This document shows, piece by piece, positions 10,501 to 22,500 of a stretch of DNA of 59,728 bases; position 1 is the first letter of the stretch; every line of letters starts with the position of its first letter. Source of the stretch: Pezizomycotina sp. ARF18 (Eukaryota > Ascomycota). Location: positions 1 to 59,728 of the forward strand of contig AZLU01000243.1 of assembly GCA_002224055.1 (NCBI GenBank). The letters run 5' to 3'. The notes beneath the pieces are model-generated. The model ran no database searches and was not told where the DNA came from. It saw nothing but the letters and a program-made list of their open reading frames with translations. A program made the position numbers and the translations under genes.

Positions 10501-13500
10501 GGCGGTCGGAGTAGTCTGTCTTCCGGACGTGATGATGGAACACCAATGATCGCAAGGCCGAGACCTTCCGTTGGCGTGATATTCCTGTCGTGCTGTTGTG
10601 CGTGACTGGGTTCTCCGAATCCGAAGTCGAACCCTGTATCCACGAATCCCTTGACTGGAGATGGCGAAGCGACTTCGTAAGGTGAGGCGCGGCCACTGGA
10701 CGGTAGTCGGGCGAAGACCTGGTCGAAAACGTCCGAAACCGGCGTAGCGAGGGCGTCGGACGCTTCGGAGTAGCTAGATGACGGTCTGCTTGACGGCAAG
10801 CGCGTTCGCGGGGTTGGATCTCTGGCGCTGGAATAACGTAAGGAGAAGCCGGGCGGCTGATTGGCAAATCGACGGTTGGAATTGGCAGAGACTTCTCGAG
10901 TGCTGGAACTGGAGTTTCCGGCCGGCTGATAGGAAGCGTCACGACCTCGGGAATCAAATAAGGCGAGCTGGGGCGAGTGACTGGCAGAGCGAGTTCTTTG
11001 CTAAGCAATGAAGCCGGTAGCGATTGGTCCGGTGTCTCTGGTCGGCTGATCGGAAGTGTCACCACTTCTGGGACGAGGTAAGGCGAAGTCGGGCGGCTGA
11101 TTGGTAAAACGATTTCCTTGTCGACAATTGGAGCTGGCAGTGATTGAACTGGTGTCTCTGGTCGGCTTATTGGCAAGGGTAGAGACTCTACCCCTGGTTC
11201 CTCAACAATCGGAACATGAGGCGCAACTTCTTCACGAGCAACGGAGTACGGCGATGCAGGTCTGCTAATTGGCAGTAGGAGTCTTTCAAGCCCTAGCATT
11301 TTCTCCAATACTGACAATGGAGTAACAGGTCGACTAACCGGGAGCGGCAATGTCTCCACCGCTGGCTCCCTCTTCACAACCTCGTACGGCGAAGCAGGTC
11401 GGCTCGTCGGCAAATCCAGAACTTCAACAGGTAGTGACTTCTCCAAACTGGCACGGGCGTAGCTGGTCTGCTAACTGGCAATGGTAGTTCATGTTCCCTC
11501 GGAATAACTGGAGTAGATTTCTCGACCGCGACGGGTAGCTCGAACAGCGAAGCTGGGTGCGATGGCGGCAAGTCTGCTGTAGCGAAAATTGGCTGTGCCA
11601 CAGAGGGCGCCGCAGAGTAAACTGATGCTGGCCTCGAGACCGGTAGCTTAGGATGTAATTCCCGAACGTCGAATATAGGCTTCACCACCGGCGATGACGG
11701 GTGGCTGATCGGCAGTCCTAAATCTTCTATATCAACATCGAGTAAAGGAACGATAGCATCGGGCGAAACAGCGCGACTGTGAGGTAATTCTGCAGTGTGC
11801 CATGGCTCAACGACCTCTCGTGGAACAAGAGGGTGAGAAGTCGGCGACTCAGGACGTGACTCTGGCAAGCCGTGGAAATCCCTCGGTAGTGTAATAGCGG
11901 TATGAGACGTCGAAGGACGGCTTGCTGGCAGAGTAGGAAGTACTTCCTTAACGGGCTGAATCGGCAGTACGAACAGCGACTCCGGGTGGGAGACAGGTAA
12001 GTCGTGGAAGTCTCGCTCTGGCGGGAGGACTGTGTGCGATGTTGATGGACGGCTTAGCGGTAGAGTTGGGTGCGCTGGCTCTACGACTTCTCGAGTTACT
12101 GGTGCAAAGAAAGGTGACTCTGGGCGTGAGCGAGGTAGTTCGTGGAGATCTCGTAAGGCGACTTTTTCTGAAGGGCCGATAGAGTACGCGACGGATCGCG
12201 GGCTTAACGGCAGAGCTGGCAGAGTTGGCTCAGATAACCTTCCAGCAGTTGGAAAAACAGCAGCGCGTTCAAAGAACGATGAACCTGGTCGCGATGCTGG
12301 CAAGTTGTGCAAATCCAATTCTCGAGCGAACGCCGACTCAGGAGGAACTGCAGAATGTGCTGTTGACGGACGACTTCCGGGCAGGGTCGGGAGAACAGAT
12401 TCCAGGAATGGCATCTGCTTCTGTTCTTGCGGACGTTCACGCTCTAGAACGATAGATTCAGGACGCGACTCCGGTAATCCGTACTCCGCATGCGGAGGCA
12501 TAGGCGGTGAGGCGTAAACGGAATAACGCGAAGCGGGACGACTCGTTGGCAGCGGCGCGAGTAGCAGAGTGTCCGCTAATCTCGGTTTCCGTTCTACTAC
12601 TGTTGCTACTGGTTCTGTTGGCGATCCAGGGCTTGATTCTGGTAGCTTCCTGGGTTCGTGGGCTGGAGTAATCGCAGAGTAAGGTGTTGCCGGACGGCTC
12701 TCTGGTAGTTCCCTTTCTAAATGCTCCTCGATAGCTGGTTGTGGTTGCATCGCAACGACTCCGCGCTCGTGTACCGCTGAGAATGGAGAATGCGGTCTTG
12801 ACGATGGAAGTGTGTGTGAATGGTGACCCACATCCGATATTTGCGCCGTGTAGGGTGTAACAGGACGGCTTGGAGGGAGCTTGACGAGATCGTGGTCGTA
12901 TTCATCATCGTACAGTTCCTTCTCAATTGGCTCACGCGTCGAGAATGACGATTCTGGTCGCGAGTGCGGCAGTCCTTGGAAGTCGTTCGGATGTAGCGTC
13001 GCTTCGGAAGCGGCAACTGAATATGAAGACTCAGGACGACTAGCCGGGAGGTATTCGTAGAACCGTGGTGCCTTCGGTGCGACCGCGATTGGTGCAACTG
13101 GTTCTTCCCCGCTTTGCAGAATCTGGTTAATGTTCGGCAGTGCAAGATCGGATGGTGCCGCAGTGGAAATTGACGAGAACGGTCTGCTCAGTGTAACCGA
13201 GAACGAGGAGAAGCACGAAGAGACTCGACTTCACGCGGTTTCGGTGAAGGTGTTGATGGTTCTTCCGTTGGCTTCGGTGGCGTTGCTGTCTCGTTGCTTC
13301 AAATGCAGATTCTGGGCGGGAAAGTGGCAAATGTATATCCCTCTCAGATGGAGGCGGAAGGACCGAGTAAGATGAACCAGGGCGACTGCCTGGAAGCTGC
13401 AGGTCGCGTTCGATAGTATCCAGAACTGGTGCCAGTTGCGGAGACATTGTCGAATGTATCCGTGAGCGGTGAAGCTGGGTGGTCAAACACAAAGTTCACT

Positions 13501-16500
13501 GGTGATTCTGCGACACCCTCGTCCTTAGAGAGTACTGGCGTTTGAGGAATGATCGGCTCAGCCTTAGCTATTGGCCCGAACGAAGGAACAACAGCCGGTA
13601 GTTCCTCTTGAAGCTCCGGAACAGTGACTTGAGCTTGCGGGACTTCCACGTTGTAGACAGGGACTTCTCGAGGTTGTTCTACCGGAAGCTCTTGGGAAAG
13701 AAGAGCGCCAGCAACCGCTCCAGCCGTAACCGCCGGAAGTAACTCGGCAGCTTTCTCAAATGAGGTCTGAACGATTAGCGAAGGCGATCTCGGTGGCGCT
13801 TCAACCGACACCGGGACTTCCTTGGCCGCTTGAACCGGCGCGAAGCCTTCAACCGGAATAGCAGTCTGCGGCTGCGTCGGTTGGAAGGCAGCGTGGTCGT
13901 AGAGCGAAGCTGGGGCATTCCAAGACGGAATTGACTGAGAAGGATACTGAGGAAGTTCTCGCTGGAATGAATGAGGGGCTTTCGGCTGGTGCTCGCGGCG
14001 TACATCCCAGATCCGTTCGGGTTTGTCAATAGCAGCCACTGGTGGTAGTATTGCGTGACCCGGAGGGCTGATAGTGAGCTGAGAAGTCCAAGAACCACCT
14101 GGGTGATATCGCTGCTGCGTTGGAGTCTCCGGCGCCGGTGGCCCAGCGGATGGGACATATACACCCTCTCGAGCTCGTGAGACCGGGATTGGGATCGGGA
14201 TCGGAACTGTTGATGGGAGCGGTTGCGCTGTCTCGTGTAGATACCGGGGAGCTGCGATTTGCGGAACAACAGAGGGCTGCTGGACGGGTTGCTGGATAAG
14301 AGGGTTCTCAACGGGCTGCTGAACTGAAGGTTGCTGAACAGAAGGCTGCTGAACAAAGGGCTGTGGAGCAAAAGGCTGCTGGATAGAAGTCTCCTGAGCC
14401 AGTATTTGCTGAACGAGCAACTGTTGAGCAGGAAGCTGTTGGACAGGGAGCCATTGTACAGGCAGCGGTTGGACGGTCTCGTGTAGCTTCTTGAATTGGC
14501 GCAGGGGCTCCTGGTGGGAAGCGGGTGGTGCAATCTCTTTGGCAAGTAATGGCTGGAACTCTTCTGCCGGTGTTGGTGGTTGTTGAGCAATGATAGGAAC
14601 AGGCTGCACAATAGGAATCGGCTGTATATAGTTACAATATATTAGCAATTTATCAACAACCAGAGAGTGAAAACATACCTGTTCTCTAGGGGCTTCGATA
14701 ATTGGTGTCCGTGATGCCGGCTTAACACCGGCAAACACGTTGGCGGCCTCGTCGAGTGCAGCGAGGCTAGTTGGCTGCGGAGATCCATAGACTGCCTCTC
14801 CTGGCGCGCTTTGGAATTGAAGATAATGCACGGGAAGCTCTTGGAACTTCCTGGCATTCTCTGCTTGCTCGTCAGCACGTCGCTGGCGGAGCTCGTAGAT
14901 AGATGGCTGCGATGGAGTTCTTGGATCCTGGCTCTCCGTAGGCCTTGCATGAGGCGGACTGACGGAATGACGCTCCTTTTGTGACGTTTTTCTTTCTTCT
15001 CCTTACGGGCCTTGGGAAGACGCTCGGGCGACGGTCTTCTGCGTTCTGGGACTCACGTCTCTCGAGAGACTGGCGCCTTTTGATGTCGGGCAATGAACTG
15101 CGCCTTCGTGGTTTCTCCGAGACGAGCGCCATGTCCGGTGATTCTCTTTTCGGTGTGCGTGACTTGAAGGCCTCTGAGAGGAGCAAAGCTGGAACGACGG
15201 TCTTCGCAAAAGTGGTGGCAAGTGAAGATGAGCTTCTGCGGCGTCGAGGAGGAGAGAGACTTGTTGCATGTCGGCGTTCAACCGGTTGGGAACTTTGCTA
15301 GGAGACAGGCTTGCAAGCTCACTGCGAAGATCCCTGCGGGAGGGTGCCTTCGAAGGAGGGCTGGCAAACTGGACCCCATCCTCGATACCGTATATCTCTC
15401 GCCTTCAGAACCCGACGGTGTACGATGCAGAGAGCTAGGCGGGGATACGCTGAAGATTTTACGCCTATCGGCTTGGGAGACACGTGCAGGAGAACGACCC
15501 CTAACATCACGATCTTTGAGTTTGTCAACAAGCTCTTCACGAAAAGTTGTTCTAGCGGTAAGAGCAGCCTTAGATCTTTCGCGAGCGGCTGGAGATTCAG
15601 GAAGCGAAGTCTTGCGAAGATGGGTCCTTGGTGGACTTGCGAGGGTTTCCCGACGTAAGACAGCCGCGTTATCGCTCTTATTTTTGCTGGCTTAATTGAC
15701 TTGAGCTCAGGGGTTGGCAGCGCCGACCAAGTATCCAGAGTATCGATTGATGAACGTCGCTCCGAACGTCGGTCTGAGAAATGATCTGATAAAACGTCCG
15801 CTGCAGTGTCACGATGTTGCTGACGCGGCGCAAGGAAATTGCCACCCGCGAATGCGAGAGACATCATGCTACCGGCTGAAGTTGGTCGAATAATGGGCGA
15901 AGTCGAGAATTCCCTGTCGTAGCTTGGCATGATGACCTGAGAGCTTTCGATCCGTCTGCGACGTTGCTGTTCAAGCCTGCGTTCTTCTTCCTCGTGGCGA
16001 TGATGCTCTTCATGCGAACGCGCTCTTCCTCTCGTTGCACGCGTTGCTCTCCCTCGTGGAGGCGATCTTCCTTTTCGCGCCTACGGTTTTCTTCGGCACG
16101 CAAAGCCTCGATGCGCAACTTCTCGCGGAACGCCTCCTGTCGTCGTTGTTCTCGCAATTTGGCGCGCTTGGCTTTAGTTCTCTCGGCGGCTTCACGGTAG
16201 GCTTCCGAGTAATTGACCGAGGGAGCATCAGAAATTTCGGATCCGTTGGCTCCTGGAAGTAGTTCTCGACGGGGTGCAAAAGCACCCGTTGACTCGAGCT
16301 GTGCTAGCTCTTTGGCCCATCTGATCTGCCTCTCTCGTTCAAGAACTTCGAGCCTCGCACGCTCGAGAGCAGCGGCACGACGATCGGCTTCCTCTTGGTC
16401 TAGGAGCTGCTGATGTTCTCTCTCCAATCGAGCCTGTCGCTCTTGCTGGAGATGGATCTCGCGCTGCTTGTCTGCTTCCTGGGCTTCGAGTTCGAGTTGC

Positions 16501-19500
16501 TCAAGGCGATCGAGTTGACTTTGTTCGCGTGCGAAGCGGTCTCTGCGTTCTTGCTCGACCAGCCATGCCCTGCGGTGCTCGCGCTCGATGATTTGCTGGG
16601 CGAGGTGCTGCATCCTTTCGGAATTGAGCGTAAGCACCTTTTCTTTCTCAATCATAGCGATCTGTTCATCGAGCTGGTGGATTTCCTGGAGTCTGGCTTG
16701 TTCGCGTTGGAATCGGGCAGCACGTTCGAGGGCGAGAAGGTATTGCACACGCTTCTCTTCCTCCGCACGTTCGCGGTCGAGTCTGAACTCTTCGAACTGT
16801 CGCCTTTCTTCCTCTTGTCTTTCTCGTTCCTCAATCTCTCGAAGGCGGTCCTCTTCCCTCTTGCGCCTTTCGGATCTTTCACGGCGGAGATTGTACTCTT
16901 TCCAGTCCTCATGCTCCTGTTGCTCGAGGCGTTGCTGTTCTTCTCGCTCCTCCATTTTTCGCAGTTGGCGTTCTTCCTTTTGCAATCGAGCGTGTTTGAC
17001 ATCATAGAAATCTTGCGCTCTATGAATGTCATCAAACATCTCTCTGTCCTCCTGATCCTCGTCACGTCGATCGATTTCGCGCAGCCGCGCCTCTTCCTTT
17101 TGCAGCCTCTCTTGTTTGACATCGTAGAAATCTTGCGCTCGATGAATATCGTCAAACATCTCTTTGTCCTCCTGATCCTCATCGTGTTGGTCCATTTTGC
17201 GCATCTGTGCCTCTTCCTTCAGCAGTCTGCTTAGCTTGACAGCGTAGAAATCTTGCGCGCGATGGATGTCTTCGAACATCTCTCTATCTTCATGATCCTC
17301 ATCACGCTGCTCCATGTCGCGGAGGCGTGCCTCTTCCTTTTGCAGTCTGTCGCGTTTAACGTCGTAGAATTTCTGCGCTCTATCGACATCTGCAAACATT
17401 TCTCGATCTTCCGCATCCTCTTCCAGCTGCTCCATCTCTTTGAGCTGCCTCTCTTCTCTCTTGGCCCTCTCATGCTTGACATCGTATAGCTTTTGTGCGG
17501 TGTCGACATCTCGGAACATCTCCCTGTCTTCTTCATCCTCCTCGAGTTGTTCCACGTGTCGTAGCCGCTGCTCTTCTTTGTGGCCCCGTTCGTGTCTTTC
17601 ATCGTAAAGTTTTTGTAATACATCAATTTCTTCAAACATTGCCTTGTCCTCCTCTTCCTCGTCTTTCTCTTCAACGTCTCTTAATTGCTTATCTTCCTTT
17701 TGGGCCCTCTCGTGCCTTACGTCGTAAAGCTTCTGTGCCCTATCGACTCCCTCGAACATCTCTCTGTCGGAGTCCTCCTCATCGCGCTCTTCCATGCATT
17801 GGAGCTGTCCATCCTCTTTCTGAAGCCTGTTGTGTCTTTCGTCGTAAAGGCGCTGTGCTCTATCAACGTCTTCGAACATTTCCTTGTCTGAAGCTTCTTC
17901 ATCGAGGTCCTCCATTCGTTGCAACTGTTGGCGCTCTTTTCGAAGCCTGTCGTGCCTTTCGTGATAAAGGCCTTGAGCTCTGGCGACGTCTTCGAACATC
18001 TCCCTGTCGGAGGCTTCTTCGTCGAGGAGTTCCAAATCTTGAAGCTGCTTATCTTCCTTCTGGCGTCTGGAATACCTTTCGCGGCGCAGGTCGTGTTCTC
18101 GCCATTGCTCGGCTGCTGCTGCTTCGCGTTGGTGACGCTCCTCTGATTCCTGAATCCTTTGGAGACGTTCTTGCTCTCGCTTATGTCGCTGATACCTTTG
18201 ACGGCGAAGGCTCTCGCCTTTCTCGGCTTCTTCGCGTTGCTGTCTTTCTTCATCCTCTTTCTCATGTTTCTCCAGTGTTTGCAGTCTGTCTTGTTCTCTC
18301 TGATGTCGCTCGAGCCTCTGTTTGGCGAAGCCTGCGTTCTTTCTCTGCCTCCTTTTCTGCTTCCTCCAGCTTCCACTTCGCCTCCGCTTCTTGATCGCGA
18401 TCTTGCATCGCCTGCAGCTTCCCATCTTCTTTCTGGCGCCTGTCAAATCTCTCGCGGCGCAACCTGTATTCATTCCAAAGCTCCCTATCGGCCGCCTCGC
18501 GTTCCTTCTGGCTCATCGCCTCAAGCTGCTTTCGTTCCCTTTCGAACCTCTCGGCACGCTCCCGCTCGACAAGGTACAGGCGGTACGCTCCTGGCGGCAG
18601 CCTCCGCATCCTTGCGATCGAGCTCGTCGAGAAGATCTTGTTCTCTCTGGAAACGGTCCGCACGCTCAACCTCTAGTAGGTATTGGTGTTGCCTTTCACG
18701 CTCCACCGCTTCCCATTGTTGACGTAAGAGGTAATTGCGGTCTGCTTCGTCGTAGGCACGGTATAGATCAGAGGCTCCTACCGAGCTGACGGATAAGGGA
18801 ATTTCGGCGCGGCAAGGTGTGAAGGTTGCGGGCTGGGCGATGATCTGCCCAAGACATGCTCTCTTTCGATACCCTCGTCTTCGACGTGAATGCGAGGCGG
18901 GCTGGATGTGATTTCGTGTTTCTTAGCTTCGGATCCGGGGGAGAGTATGCTTTCGGAATTGTCATGTTCAGTAGGAAGCTGCGCATCCCTTTCACTCGCC
19001 GCGTAAGGATTGGTGTAGAGGTCCTCGTCGACATCCTCAATGCCTTCGTCGTGATGATGCATTCGCGATGGAACGTGAGAAGATACCACACTACCGCGTA
19101 TGAGTACGTGGAGCCAACGTGGGAATATCCTGAGCCCCAATACGTCTGGCGCGGAGAAGGATACATGAGAGGGCTGGTCTGTACTTCCGGCCACTTGACT
19201 GATCGCGCAGGGCTTGATGCTGCTTCGCTTCGGGTTCGTGTTCGCTCGAGTACAGGACTTTCCTCAGGAACGTGTTTGGCCTTTTTCGATTTGTGTTTCC
19301 TGGACTTGTGTTTCTTCGACTTGGGCTTCGATGACTGCGCGATTTCACCCTCGGATTCCAATGCCGAATCGTAATCAGCAGGTATGTCGAATGCGAGGTC
19401 AGGATATTCTTCGACTACGCGAGAAGCCACGACCTTTGGAGTTGTCGGTAGCTCCGCTGGTAGTTGTGGTAGAGTTGGAGTTGAAGCACGGCGTGCGCTC

Positions 19501-22500
19501 TTGCCTTTATCGAGGACGGCGTGGTCTGAAACGACGTCGGATTCATAGTCGGACGGAACCTCAAAAGCAAGATCTGGCTGTTGAGCTTCGCGAGGACGAG
19601 GCGTGGAAGACCGACGCTCGAGCCTCTGACCAACATTCTCAAGTTCGGGAACAAATCCAGACTCGCGGCTGAAGGGAACATGGACGTCTGGATCGCGGAA
19701 TTCGTCATGTACGGAGCTCTCGACGACCTCCTCTTTCTCTGTCGGTCCGGCTTCGACGACGTTGCTTTTGCCCTTATCACTGGATACACTCCGGATGTCG
19801 CTGTCGGAAAGAGCTTCCGAGTCGTAGTAGGTTGGAATATCGAAAGCAAGGTCACGATGTCCCTCCGTACGATCTTCTGGTAGACCAGGACATGCGACGG
19901 TTTCTTCCGAGGTCCACTGTGGCGGAGGCGGTGACGAAGCACGGCGCCTGACCTTCTCTTCCTCAACATGCGACGGTTGATTATCTTCGAAAGCCTCATC
20001 GGTGACAGTTTCGGCAGTCGGGCTTGGTGGCAAGGCAAAGGCCCGCGGCGGTGCTGGTGGTGGAGAGGAGACACGACGTCTACTCTTGCCCTTATGAATA
20101 CGCACGCGCTCGGAATCCGGTAGGCGTTCAGAGGGAGCTTCGATATCATGGTGCTGCCCTCAGACGAAGGGCTGGAAGCGACTTCATCACGCTTAACTGG
20201 CGAAGCATGGCGTTTGCTCTTCTTCTTTTTGTGCTTCCGCTCTCGTTTATGCTCACGCGGGGTTTCAGCGACAACTTCGGGTTCGACTGCTGGCTCCTTG
20301 GGAGATGCGGGCGTTTCAATTACCTTCTCGGATATTGAGTCCACGCTGCGAGCTCTCCTTGGCACGAAGCGCTTCTCTTTAGCAACGCGACTGGGCTTGA
20401 CGAGAGGTTCACTTGAAACGGCAGCCGATAGTGCAGCTGAAGCAGCAGCGACGGCGATGTCGCGGGCAATGGACTCCTTAGGGCTATACGGCGAGGAGGT
20501 GTAGAGCGTCTCTCTTTTGCAATCTTCTTCGGCTTAGCTGATTTGACGGGAGGCGGTTGCTTCTCCGAAAGCGAATCTGCACTGAGAGCCCTTCTTTGGA
20601 TGGGCTTCTTCTCTTTACGGATGTCGCTCGGCTTGACGTTAGGTTCATATGCGATAGCTTTGTTTTTGCTTGCCATGGAGGGTCGTTGGGCGATTCTCTC
20701 GATACTGCGATGCCTCGAGGTCCCGGAGCGGTCTTCTCTCACAACGTTCACTTGAACAGGAATAGAAGACTGCCTAGAGGTAGGCGTTGAGCGGCCAGTA
20801 TCGGCAGTGTACGGATGAGCAACGAAGTCCTCGAAGAAATGGCATGCGGAGTGTGGCGACGCGGCCAGCCAAAGCGGATGCTGGTCTCCTCCGTTCTGCG
20901 GACTTCGCCCTCTTCTTGACTTCCTTTGCAGCAACTGCGACCTTGGAAGGCTGTCCACTCTGAAGGGCAACGTTGAGAGCCTTTCCTGCTGCTAAAGAAG
21001 AGGCAGATAAGGAACGCTTCATAGCCAACGACCGAGGAGGCGATAGAGTCTGCTTCGCAATTACTTGACTGATCTCCAAAGGACGTTCCAGGCGGCGTGG
21101 TTCCCTCGGCCGACCCCTAACCTGTGTAGCTGGCTGGACCACTTCCACCCGACGAACCTCCGTCGGAAGAGGTTGTCTCGGTTTTTGAATCGCTGATGTT
21201 GGTGGCCGTGGAATGGATGTCGACTTCGGTTTCTCATCACGGTAAGAGGATGATGCCACAGGCGAAGTAGGAGATTGCAACTCGTATTGTTTCGGAGGCA
21301 CTGGTGGTCGGTAAACTTGCGTTGGAGTCTTCGTAGGGACTTCTGTGAGGTTCGTCATCGCAGCATGTTTAGGCGGAGTAGTAACAGGCTGTTGGGACGC
21401 AACAATCGGTTTAAAACTTTCGGCAGAGACGGTAACTTGGTGTGGCTTCGTTGATTCTTGCGTTCGCTGCGGCACCGGAAGTCTGGAAGCTCTAACAGGC
21501 GCAGGTGATGGGCTTGCCGAGGTTTCTCTTCGGCCAGTCGATCCAGCTTGAGATGGGATTGGCTGCGATCGCTGCAAACTCTCCGGCTGTACGGGCAATG
21601 AAGCTTCCGTGGGGTGTCGTGGCGAATCTGCTCCGAAGCCCTATCCGGAGGTATCACACCCCTGGGGATCGCATAGTAACCAGTTGGTTGATGAACCGGT
21701 ACAAATTCGACAGTGTTGAAGGGCGAGGCAGGGTCTTCGGTAAGATATTTCGTATCGACTTCTGGCGTCGTTGATGAAGTCGGCTGCCTTGTCGCGGGAA
21801 TGAATTCTTCAACCGCCTCCTTTACAACTGGTCCTTCAACTGGGAAGCAGGAGCAGCAACGAAGCGCTGAACTGGCGTCGAAGGTCTTGCAAGGTCCTCG
21901 GAGGTTTCATTCATGTACCGGGTTCCAAGGAATAGTCGGATACAGGTACAACAGGTTGACCCGGCGCGTATGAGTACGCTGTTTCCGCACGCGCCACAGG
22001 TCGCTTTTGCTTATCCTCTTCCTCCTCTTCATCCTCCTCCAGGAAGTCGAGAGGGTCCAGTGTTGGGTAATAAGGAGATGTTGGTGGGCTCGTAGGAACA
22101 TGAGGAAGACGACTCTCGAGATCTCCTGCAATTGGATACTCTGGTGAGCGGAGTGGGCTTTCTGGCAGTTCCGTGAGATGCTCCGTACCAAGCTCGGGCA
22201 GTTCTTCCACGGCACGAACAGGTTGCTGAATAGTATGAATGGGACTTGCTGGGCGTTCAACTGAAGCCTCAGTTTCACAACCCGGAGCGTGCTCTGCTGG
22301 CTGAGGAATATCGACAGGTTCTGGTACAACAGCCTCAAAGACTGGGAACTCTTCAACACTTGGCTCGGCTTCAGCTTCGGCTTCTGGCAACGTCGGTAGT
22401 TGAATTGGTGTCTCCGGTTCCTCTTCATCAGCGGAAGACATCGAATCAGAAGGAAGAGCAACATGCTGTGGTGTTTCGTGCAAGACAGTAGCCGCCGATC

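Noticed and set aside
16960-18040. Regular 120-bp repeats as satellite DNA or a CRISPR array
   Set aside because: Units are in frame, diverged at codon level and part of an 869-codon open frame; no short identical repeats with unique spacers, and the genome is eukaryotic.
16413-18394. Long plus-strand open frames (273 and 299 codons) opposite coiled coil II
   Set aside because: They are antisense shadows of Glu/Arg-rich repeat codons: leucine/serine/arginine-only composition, 120-bp periodicity inherited from the minus-strand array, and no motifs.
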